Source of the DNA: Tribonema minus
Taxonomy: Eukaryota; Sar; Xanthophyceae; Tribonematales; Tribonemataceae
Reading direction: 5' to 3'
Length of the DNA stretch: 64,000 nucleotides
NCBI GenBank assembly: GCA_017506865.1
Contig: JAFCMP010000112.1
Coordinates: 1,984,001 to 2,048,000, forward strand
Within the stretch, counting starts at the first letter, position 1; every line of letters begins with the position of its first letter. The translations under genes were made by a program, and so were the position numbers. The notes under the pieces were generated by a model. The model did no database searches, was not told where the DNA came from, and saw only the letters and a list, made by a program, of their open reading frames with translations. Below are positions 45,601 to 57,600 of this stretch, piece after piece.

Positions 45601-48600
45601 CACAATCACAAAACATGAAGGGTTACATTATCTGTAAAAAAAGTTATGGGGTCATCATCGGTAATAATTGTTTGAATTTGACTTCTGTATTATCAGAATT
45701 TCGGTGGTAGGAACCTCTGCCCTTCACCCCAGGGGCATTGTTTATTCACCACGTACTACTCCTCTGCTAGCCTGCCACCTCACAGACAGAATTTCCTGTC
45801 AGGAGCGACGTAACCAACAGAAGCAGCTGCAGCAGCAACAGCAGCAATACATCAGCAAAAAACTCACCTTGTCTACCGCCCTAAGCTGCCATGATTTGAG
45901 CCCCCTGCTGCTGCGTGTCACTGCAGCGCTACACCCCCCATGCTTGAACTGCTAGCGACAAATGCTTCCGCCCCGGGCTTTGTACCTCGTTGGGGGGCTT
46001 GCATACGGTAACGGCAGCTGCTGTACAGTCCCGGGGCCCTGTAGGGGGGAGGCTAATTTATGAGGGGGTCTGCAACTCCACAATTTACGGTGTTGAAGGG
46101 AAGGGTGAAAACACCCAAAAAGTTCTCGCATGACATCGTTGGTTGGCTCAGCCGCTTTGGGTTGGGCCGACCGACTGAAGCACTGTGATGTAACAGCTTG
46201 ATCTGAAGCCTCGCTACTCATACATGTACCCAAATATACTTTGATTGCAGAACATACTCCAGAAACAAGTAGTGTATTTTAGCGCTGCAGGTCTCTCTGG
46301 TATACACCCCATGGCTGTGCAGGTATGGCACATCAATCTTGAGAGCAGCCCACAAATGTACTGGCAGGTGCTTGCAGGCAATTCACATGTTGTTGATAAT
46401 GGCGCATCCCAGGAAGTGCTTACCTGCTCAAACATCCTGCATACAAGTGCTATCCACGGAATATCGGACGCCGACGCCTGCCAGGCGTTGAATTCCACGA
46501 TGATGAACTTGCGCTCAGATTGGTCATCCAGCCCCGGCTTGCAAGTCCACCACCGTGACCGAGGCTTACGGGCAATGGGACCCTGCAAAGGCGAATCCAG
46601 CACTTTGTAAAGTCATACAAGGCTGTAAAGATCTGACGCTGTGCCGCAGTGCAACTTGTTACGGCACTTTTTCCTCGGAAGTTACTTGCCTCTGCTTGCT
46701 GCAGGTTGTCAACACTTAGAATTGGTCAGCTGCTAACTCAGTGGCAGAAGCACTGAGTGAAAAGACGTGCGCGCAAACAATGACCCGAGCATATAGTGGC
46801 GGACACTTGTAAGCCTCCATGCCCGAAGCATCGTGATCCTTGACGCAAATTTTATTAAATTGCGTTGTTCTGCAAGCGCCAGACCAGTGACACAAGCGAG
46901 CACAACGCCATACATCACCCTGGCTGCAGATGTAAACTTGACTGGGTGCAATGATCGCAAGAAGAGCAATGGTGTGTGTGGACCGAAACTGCAGAGTGGA
47001 AGGAAAGCATGCTAGTGGGCAGGCGGAAGTTGATGTTCAAAGCTGTTTGAACCTGTGCTGCCTAGCAGGTGCACAATGGTTTTCACTCGTCAAGTTGCAG
47101 TAAAGTCAGTGACAACTATGTCATGTGCAGTATGCCCTGGGCAAGATAGTGAGTGTGCGTGTGTAATAGGTGTCGGCAGAGGGCTTACGCATCAAATACC
47201 AGGCTGAAACAGTCGGGACGTAAGATTTTGACACAGATGCGGTGAAGCAGTAGCAGAAAATGAATGTACGCCCTCTGTAAGATGGGCAGGGATGCCACTT
47301 CATTGCTGCTGTCTATTTGCAAGCAGGCGTTGATGTCGTCATGAACTGTGAAAGCTGCATCAACAGATGCTATACGAGGCAACTCCTGGCGCATTCTGCA
47401 CGTTGACAACATGGTAGGCTGGTAGTATCAGCACCCTGCATAGCGAGCCAGCGTCTTACACTCCAAGGTCAGCAGCTGTCTCACTGCGGATGATTTGTCT
47501 GACGTTGGTCGAATGCTGCATCACTGCCAACAGCAGCCAGCAGTCTTAAACTACTGTTGCGACCTTCTTCATCTCCATGGTTGCCCTGAAGAAGCACAAG
47601 CATATGCAAACCTCGATCAGCGATATATAAAATATTGCTCTACATTTTCAGGTCAAGCAATAGGAACTCATGCTTATTTGCCTGTCACGCTCTTGCTGCA
47701 CTCCAAGCATGGCATCAATGGGCTAGCGCCCAGCAGTCAGCTGCACAGGACCATTGTTGCTAGTTATTTTCCCCCTGATGGACCAAGCTCGCTGGTGAGA
47801 GCAAGCACCCAGCAGCAGCAGCAGCAACATACTGGTCTAGGCATCTCACAAAACCGCACTTCGATAGTGAAGAATCGGCGCTAGTTGCCATAGGCACAGC
47901 AGCAACAGCAGCTGCTCGGAATTTTTCACATTTCTAGTATGTGCCAATGCCGCTCTTTATTGCAGTGACAGTATTACTGTCTAGACACAAGAGTTGCAGC
48001 ACAGCAGTAGCGAGTTCGCAGCAGCTGCAGTAGCAGCAGCAGTGTGCACTACAAGCAGCAGCACTGCTTCTTCTGCTGCCGCAGCTACAGAATACTATTA
48101 CATGTGGTTCCATGTTTACGGTGCGCACTGGAGTAGTTGCAATGTGTTGCAATGTAAACTTGTTGTTCAGACCATCTTCTGCATATGAAGTTCGCAAACT
48201 GTATGCTCTACATACATATGAATCACCCACTCCAGACTTGCACATGAAGTGCATAATACCAACTGTCCCACTTCAACTGCCGGTTAAACATGGAGTCAGC
48301 GTGCATGGCTTTCCTGGTCGCGCAACTGAGCAAAACCCGAGAATCGCTGTGTTCAACATGCACACACGTTGAGTACAGCATGCGTGCTACACACAGGCAA
48401 GGCTCATTGCACAGACCCACACGCTTGCCTCGCATGCACAATACACATAGGCCAGGCTTGCGGATATGTGGATTTGTCATCCATGGAAGTGTTGTCAATT
48501 TGTGGACAAAATGGTCACCAGCTGGTTGCATCTGGTGGGCCGCAGTATGAGGTGCACTGGGTGGCAGCCATTCTGCCGGTCCACGCAGACTCACTGGTAG

Positions 48601-51600
48601 CATGAGCTGTGCCAATTACTGCAGGAGCCGTAGTAATAGCAGGAGAGCTAACGAGTGACCTGATGATGGGATGTGAGCGCTGCCAGCACGGGAGAGCTGG
48701 TGCTTAATTCACGGTGAGAATTGTCACACTTGTGCGGCGCGCGAAACCCGTTGCGCTGGGTTTCACTGCAGCAGATAAGGCTACCCACGCGGCCCACAGG
48801 GCAGTACGCCCTGTGGCACGTTAACAGAAACACTTAGAGAAGAATATTGGTAGATCATGTGACACCACCAGCTGCTTTGCTTTGGCAGCAGGTGCGCCTC
48901 GTTTCTGTGCTGGGATTGCATGCACTGAGGTTGGCGTGCACTGTGTGCAGTGTTTCATTGCGACGGCTTACACCGTGTGCAGTGCTTGTGCCTGCAACCA
49001 GTCATGTGTCATTTAATGGCGCTGCAAACTTCCAGTGCCGTTCCTTCAGAGTAGCTTGAAATGCCTACAAGGTACAGCGGTGGCCACCCGCTTCACCCCC
49101 CACCAGCGGTCGCATGCGGAGGCTGTTGCCTGGTGTTGTGTGCTCAACAGTTGTCAGCACTGGATAAAGAAGCAAACACATACGCAGCATACATGTGCGG
49201 TCGTATAGTTCACAATGGTTATCAGATGGTATACCGTTATAGCCTACTAACCGGGGTAGTGATGCCAGCGCTCGCCCATGCGAGTGCCATGCATATCAAG
49301 ATGGCCTTGGCCAAAAGAGCATGAGCCAAGGAAATGAACGACGCCTGGTAATGATTTTAACTCGTGTATATTTTAAGAGTCAACAGGTCTGCACTCATTG
49401 CACAGGTTGTGTTATCACCGCTGCCCTAAATCCTTGTTTGTGCCTGGCTTAACACAATGATGACCATAATTATAGGACTAGTTGTACGGTAACGATGGGC
49501 ACACGCGGACGTGGGGGATAAGTAAAAGATGGATCACCGCGATTGTGCGCTGTGCTCATTGTGGGTGTTTGTCCCCTTTGTACAGGGGTCGTACAGGCAG
49601 CTAGGGACTCAGGCGTGCCGATTTGTCAAGGACCTAGCTATGCACTCAGCACTGTGCACAGGGGGTAGGGGGGCACAACTCAAGCGCAGAGCCGCAGCCA
49701 ACAAGCGACAAATAGTCGCGGCACTGAGCAGGTCGCTAGCGCTGAAGCTCACAGAGCGCGTCATGGAGTACGTACGCAGTGCGGTGATGCTTGACTGCGT
49801 AGCATGCCAAGTGTAGGCGCTGCTCGCACATGGCTCTGCCTACAGAGCCGCCCACAAATCCTTCACTTTGCCCACACAAAAGAAACGGCCCGCCTCGCGG
49901 CCCTGTTTGATACGAGAACATGAGGTTACATCATAGTGCTGCAGCATCATACTTCAGAAATACAGCATAGCTGAGTTTGTTGTCGCTTCGTTTGTGGTCC
50001 GATCAAGATACCAATGCCGCAACTTCAGCCAAATGCTACTTCACGTCACTTTGAGCTTCATATGGAGAGATTACTTGCGGGTTTTAATTTTTGTTCTCCT
50101 TCATTGACATTGTCTCAACAAAGCGCGACAAATAAATGACAATCAAGTTTTCCTTGGGGAGGTCCTTCAAGGCGCTCCCGCAAATCCTGCTTCCAAGACA
50201 AGCTCAGCAGCAACACCAGCAGAGGTGGAACAGCATGGCGCCGACAAGATTATAGCACTGCTGAAAAAGGGTGCAATGGCCCTTCCACAGCCGCTGGTGA
50301 CAGCCTGCACTGTGTGCGCTTATCAAAATAGTCGTGTTGTGAAGATGCTGCAGCGTCATGCAGCACTCGTCGCAGCACCAGCAGTAGCAGCATCACTGGA
50401 ATGCGTGAAGCACTGTTGTTGGTTCTGCCAGTGATAGGAGCTGAATACCAGTGATACTACTAGATGCAACCACAACACCTGATGGCCACCTGGTATCACC
50501 GGTGGCAGCCTCAGTTGTGCTCGCTGTTATGTACGTGGAGCACAAATTTCAATACAGGTGCTGGGCATGTTGTGCTGATGCAGCACAGGACGTTCAGTGC
50601 TGGCGCAAAGACTGGGAGGCCCGCTGCGGGCTGCCTTGCACCCAGCAACTCAGCACACACGAGAACAGTCTGATTTGGTGGTAACTGCAACTCACATCAC
50701 AGGCAACTGAACATAGGCCACAGAGTGCTTTTGGGACACTTCAACATGTGAACTGGCCCATGTTGTATCTCTAAGAATTCTGGCACACAGTGGGCGAATC
50801 ATCATGGGGGCTCTTCCATCGTGGTTGATGCTGTTTGTAGATGGAAGCGGGTACTGATGGCAAAATCACGGGCTGCAAGTTCAGTTGGCAAGAAATTGAA
50901 ACAAAGGTAGTTCAGGAGTTCAGAACTTGCCACGGTGCGAGACCGCATTTTTGAGACCCGCTAACTAGTGCGAGGGGTCTGATTCTATGTTAAAGCCAGC
51001 ACATTACAGACGTTGCTGACGCATCACTAAAAACTGCACTGAAACACAGCCGTTACGGCATATACATCCTTGTCCAACCAGTCATGTGATTTCCTATCAT
51101 CCCTGAGAGATCATGGTCAAGCTCAAAGTGCACAAAGGCAATGAGCAGTGGCCTACCTTGGTTGTAGCGATGATGCCCCGCAATGCCATCCTGACGCACC
51201 AGCTGATCGGCAGGCACAGTGTCAACAACACCAGCCACAAGGCGATGAAAACGTGTGTGTTGAAGACGTCAGGGCACTGAGGCTTGTCCTGCTCGGCTTC
51301 AAGTTCCTCAAGGTCTCGCAAACCCTCATCCATGTGCTTGTTGTCCGTCTTTCCACGCAGCCGCTTGATGATTCGTAGCAGAAGGTCTGACTGCAGGCAA
51401 TGGACATCGTGCGCGAGCACGAGACAGTCGTGAACAGCAAGGGATTAGACATAAAAAATGAGAGCTCTGCTCGTCACCTTGAACCAAGCTGCCTCTGCCG
51501 CACATCTAACCCAACCTAACCCTGTTCCCTAAGATGGAGGATGGAAAATATAACCTCTCGCTCCCCTTGCCCAGCCCATTTTTCAAATCAACATGGACAA

Positions 51601-54600
51601 CGCACCCTGTGCCAGCCTTTGTTCGCTCGTTAGAGGTACAACATCGTGTGCTTAGAGCTTGGCCTCAGATGTAGCAGCAAGCCAAACGTGACAAGAGCAG
51701 CAGCCTGATTTCGCAAGCCTAGTCCGCTATGTCATGCACCTTCCAGCTGCAGCCCCTCCTCACAGCAACTGATGACATGGAGCACTGCCTGAACATCACT
51801 CGTAAACCCTGAAAAGTCACTCATTCACCTGGACGAGAGCAGTTCCTGCTGTCACCTCTGCTGGACCTAAACGTACTTACTGTCCGAGGCAAAGCTAGCT
51901 TTCAGGTGCCCTGATGGGCCTGCGAAGCACAGCGATGTGCCTGATACTGCTTACAGGGTTTGATCACTTGGCGATATGCTGGGGTTCTCCTAGCAACGAC
52001 CTGTGGTAAGCGATTGTAAGAAGAAGCTTGCAACTTGCGTATAAGATAACCAAGAGCCTCATGTACTTCTTGTGTGTTTCTGTGTCATGGTCTAGTTATC
52101 ATGTTCTGTAGTGTACTTCCTCCGCATCACAATCCCTGCAACCCTCATTATGCTGACCAGTGAACACAAACAAGGCGAAACAAGCAAGCTCGGATACCAA
52201 AAGATGAAGATCATGCTTCCTTTGATGATTGAAAACTGTAGGAGCGCCTGCTATGCTCATGGCACTTTTTTTGCAACTGAACATTGTAGAGCCATACCTG
52301 TCTAGAGACATCCCAGGCCTCAGCAACAGCTTCTACCACGCCTTACTCTGCCACACCCCGCCTCCAGCATTGCCATTGCCATCGCAGCCGCTTTCAAGGC
52401 ATCGTGTGTTCGTTATGGAGGTGGGCGTACAAACACAACATCAATAGCGTGAACTTCAAGTTGCCTTCCACCGTTTTTGCTGCAGAGTCGCCCTTAGAGT
52501 TGTCTTGAAGCGGTTCATAATGCAATGACAACGCATATAATTTCAAACCTGATCTGATTTGTCGAAAACGCAAAGCGGTGCAAGTATGTTGATGAAAAGG
52601 AAGTATAATGCAACTGTTGGTTATCATAACGCCACAGGGAGCACCATCATGAGCAAGACAAGAGGAAACGCCTCAGCACATGCATCACCTCACTTATCAT
52701 GCAGTCAAGAGCATGCACTGTTCATGGTACTCAGCTGGTAGTGTTGGAGCTGCATGCACAGCATAATGCCATGCCAGACAGACAGCTTGCTACTACTACT
52801 ACTCCCAGTAGCAGTAGCTTCTGACAGTAGAATAGCTTCTGACATGTTAAGTAAAAAAACATGGCAGAAGCTGGTGCTATGGTAATTCTATTGAACATGG
52901 CTTGTTTTCAAATCAGCCGGTGCTAGTTGTACCGATCTTGTGTGAACATGAGATGGGGATGGCCTGTACGCATGAGGGGTGTTGAGCCATGCGTATCAGA
53001 AAGTGCCCAGCTCTATCCTTCTCGTACCACGGAAGCTGCCGATGATCCCCACCAGCACACCAGCACTGTGCACTACTTGCTGCTATCAAGGGCCTTGTCC
53101 AGTTTGCAGAAAGTGTTGGAGTACGATTGAGGAGTATGTTGTGTGCATTATCAGCGGCAACTGAAATGCGACTTCGCTTTGGATTCAGGGCCGACCTGGA
53201 GACCCTAGCCTCCCATTTTCTGATGCCAATTGCCTCAATGTTGCATGCTGCAATGATGTTGAGGCGATGCGGAGAGATTCAGCACTTGACGTCAAGTGCA
53301 GCCTTTGATGACCCCGGGCCGATATATGTGATATGATCAAGTGCAGCGCCCAATCAAAAAGTGTCCTGATGGATATGCAGTGCATACAATTCAGTGCATG
53401 GCTGCCTGACTGAAGGCATGCGAAAGGCAATCACTGCAGCTGTAACTAATTCTTCATTTTGCTTTGAGCAGTCTACCTATACGCTCAGCAACTCCATTTC
53501 ACCCAGGCTCACAATGGTTTCCACAGCCATTATGCTCAGTGGCGATTCAAATGAAATTAAGGCGTCCGCAGTAAGTTCTGTTGGCATAAGCAATATCTAC
53601 ATCACCACACAAAGCAAAAGCTTGGCCTCACCCTCAGGCTCATATCTTACCGCAAAAGCACACGCCGCCTGGAGCCTCAGAAAATGCATCAACATATCAG
53701 GCTGCAGCAGAGTTTTCAAAATCCGTGTAACTTTTACATGATGTACGCGCTGGGCAGTAGCAGCGCGTCGGGACGTTGGTATAACGCTTCTTCTGCGTAC
53801 TCACACACGTACATGAACCCACACACATAAGGCCCGGAACCTCACACAAAGCCGATGAGCCGAACACTGCAGCTCGTAGCGGCAGATTGGCGTAGATACA
53901 CAGCCCTATGGTCCACAACCACATGGACAAAACTTAAGCAACTCTTTGTCTGACAACTCGTTGCCTCACATATTACATCGGTTGGCATGTGACTGGGAGC
54001 ACCAAGTCACCTTGCCAGCACCCCACGGTGCGTAGATGCCAACTGCCAGCGGCCATGACTCCTTGAACTTGACTTGAGCCGTCAGCGCTTCCGCCAGTGC
54101 TTCATGATCCAGCGCATCAAGGTCGCTTGGCACATTGCTGGCACACTTGCCGTTGATGGTGGGCTCCTGTGAATCATCAAACATTGCATGCATGTACGCG
54201 CCTTTGGCCAAACCAGAAAATAAGAGCAACAATGCAGCACGAGGTAATCCTGTTATTGCACGCACAGCTCGACAGCAAGCCGCGAAGACGGGAGGGGGGA
54301 CATGATGTCTGCACTTTTCACAAGCATTTTGCCCACAAAAGTGCTAGAAACCGCAGCCTTTGGCGTCATCACGTATCCGCAACAAGTCACACACCCACTG
54401 CAGCCAGGGAATGCATGTGTGAGATAGAAGCAACAGGGCTCTAAGTTACCCATGCCAAGGAACTCCGGTTATAAAAGTATTGTCTTCAGTTCCCTGCATG
54501 TGTCAAAATCTGGAACTTCAAGCTGTCTGGCAACTCCTCTGGACAAATCTACTGTGCTAAAGCCACAGTCAGTTTTGTAGCTCTGGGCCTTACAGGTGCT

Positions 54601-57600
54601 GCAGCCCCAAGGCAAAGCAGCACACACAGCTTGAAGTACCTCATCAATTATCACCTACGCATTCTACAGCCCGGCCAGGATGCGCTTGAACAGTCTTAAT
54701 TCTCTCATGCTGTGCCGGTGGTGTTTGTCACAACGGCGCATTGTATATGCTGGAGCACCCACATTGCTCGGGCAACAGGGTTACCACACCAGAGCCTGGG
54801 GTGGAATACTCACCAGAGCACATTGTGTTGACACCATTGAGTTCAAAACTAGGCAGAATCACAACAATTTTAAAAATTGCAGCTGCAGCAACAAATACAC
54901 TCGGCTTGGGGCCGCACCTCTGCCAGTCGCGCCACGCGTGCTGGGTCCAAGTTGTCCACGACAGGATTCCCGCCAATAATCGCTCCAGTCTGGCGATGTG
55001 AAAAGGACCATAGCACACAATATCCATTGACAGTGAGTGCCACATGAGGGCAAATGCGCACTGTAAATATGCAGTGCTATCACTCGTGGTCCAACACAAT
55101 TACATACAGTCTTAATGCGAGCTTTGCTTACTGCAATCATTGGTGATAGCAACAGCATTCAGTGTCCGTCAGACTGGCAGCAATGCATGCCATCATGCAG
55201 CGCACAATTATCATAAGTGCTTCATGGTGTGTTGAAGGTGACACAAATGATTGGACAAACAAGGCGATCATGCATTTAGGCAGTCTCATGCGTATGCACT
55301 CTGGAAGCTCAGGATGAACAAGAGACACTACAAAAGAAAGGGATATCCAGAACATGTCCCAAGTCTGCACATGGTGGACCCCATGTGGCAGAAGCCTCAT
55401 CAGGTAGCTGCTCTATTGAAGTTCAAGCCCAACTACGCCTTGACTTCTGCAGCTGCTGCTGGATTACTTGCGGCTGTCAATTATTCATGTGCAAGCAATC
55501 TGACACATGCTGTGAATGTGATACCATCAATTCAGCTACCTTCTGAAGTACTATTTGTTCAATTATTGTTGTCCCTATTGTGTTCAGCAACGAGCAGCAA
55601 GGCCAAGACAGTCGCTGAAAGGTGTCAAGTGACAACAAAACCTGTGCATTAGGCCGAGATCTACACCGTGTCAATATTTCAGCATAAACCGCTATCATAC
55701 ATCAAAGATACGGCGGTTATGGTCAGTCTCTCATTCAGAGCCTTGGCCCTGATCGGCCTCTGTGCAGCACATTTGCAGGGCACCCATAAACACAAGCGCT
55801 GTTGTCACTGTACAGGTCACCAGGCTGGTCTCAACGTTGGACGATGTCAAACACATCTCAGGGCTACTATTGACTGCTGTTCACCACGATTTTGGTGTAT
55901 TGTGGGTGTATTGTGCCCCTTATCAGTGCTGACAGCTGCTGAGCTCACTAGCACATGCGCCAGCCTGCACAGAGAGGCAGTCATTGCTTGGGCTAGTAAG
56001 TCTGGCAACTGCTGTGACTTGGTAGGCACTTTAAACTACCCTCACTGAAAGAGCATAAAAGTTTGAACACCATACATTCACATCATGGCCAGCTACAACC
56101 ACAATGCTGCACAGGTGCACTCAAATTTCAAGTGAAGTTGCAAGCACAGAATCGAACCGTACGCATCGCCACAGGCGTGTGCAAGCGTGTTGTCAGTGTC
56201 AGAGAGTCTACAAACATTATTCTCAAGTGTTTTGATTATTGCGTCACACAGCATGCTAGCTTGTGGGTCGCGCTGCAGCCACACTGCTGTGATGACAAAC
56301 CCCAGCGCAGCAGGTTGGCACACCTCACAGAAGGGAGTGATCTTACTGTGAAGCACCAGCTCTCCTGTGCTGGCATCCCTGAAATCCCATCATCAGCCTA
56401 GTAAGCTCTCCTATTCGTTGCGGCTCCTGCGGTGTCATGCACAGCTCGTGCTACCTGCGAGTCTGCCTGAAAGGGCAAAATGGCTGCTGCTATATGCACC
56501 CCGTACTGCGGCCCACCAGGTGCAAGCAGCTGGTGGCCACTTGGTACACGCCTTGGAACACTCATGGATGGCACGACCACCAAGCCACAAGCCTCGCCGA
56601 TGTGTAGCACGTGTGCTGTAGGCACCAGTGTGTGTTTGTGCAACAAGACTGATTTCGGCAAACTCTCAAAAACTGCGATTCCGCGTGTTTCTTAGGTCTC
56701 GCGAGCCGGAAGTTTGCGCGCCACCGGCTGCAACTTCAATGAACAGTTGAAATAGACAGAGTTGAAGATATGTACGGGTGCAGTCTGGAGTGGGCTACAA
56801 CATACATAGAACATACATTGTACCAGCAATGTGTGCAGAAGTTTTCATTGCACCAACTCCAATAGGGACAATAATCATGGAACAAATATTATAATTATGG
56901 TATCTCTGAAAAAAATTGTGCGAGCACTATGGAGGCGCAACTGCTAGAGCCATCAACAGTCTACGCCCGCGCTCCTTGGAAAGCTGCTGTAACAGGTGCA
57001 ACTGACAGTGGAAAATTGGGTTCAGATTCAAGCGCGATCAAAAACAGAATCATCTGATGGGATCGCACAAGCAACTGTAAGGGGAACTCTGTTGCCCTGG
57101 GTAAATCGATTGGAGTGGTGCTGCTGACTCAGAGGCCTAAGGTCAACAGCAGTATTATATGTCTGGAAAAGCTCCACTACATGGGGCTAATTCAAAAGCG
57201 CATGGCTGCAGTGTGTAGGAGCGGCGCCTCAAAAGCTTCGGATGGCCACGGCTCATGTACAGTAGTTTCATCCACTGCGGAAGTGTCTGGTAGTAACACA
57301 TAAAGCATGATTTTTAATTTGCGCTACCACCTGCATTCTCCGCTCTGTCACTCATCCATACCGTATTTTGCGCCTCTTGGCATTTGGTGGCGACCAGTCT
57401 AATTTCAACGTTCTGCACACATGCCCCATGCATTGATGTCAATCGAATCAAACGCTGCAATCTACACCACATGCCTTCTGTCGGCACCAACAAGTATCTT
57501 TTCAACGGTCCGTGCTGCATGGTGTTATGTTGTTCATCGTGATGGCACGCCATATTGCTAGCACAACAACATCAGCTCAGGCATCAGCCTGAGGGTGACC

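Larger units (their letters stand above)
46583..51156 (-). other. Large intron of the hydrolase-KAP gene with repeat debris
   Basis: About 4.6 kb. It holds a plus-strand copy of a dispersed repeat (48,369-48,830) and a LINE 3' fragment (49,529-49,816). A minus-strand frame at 47,185-47,412 (FTVHDDINACLQID, then a hydrophobic stretch) might be an optional exon, but the flanking exons already join in phase without it. Confidence 0.45.

Noticed and set aside
47185-47412. Extra exon of the NTPase gene
   Set aside because: The neighbouring exons already join in phase and give the expected KAP order; splice borders here are weak.
51500-51535. CTAACCCAACCTAACCC as a telomere-like repeat
   Set aside because: Two degenerate units only, inside a gene intron; no tract.
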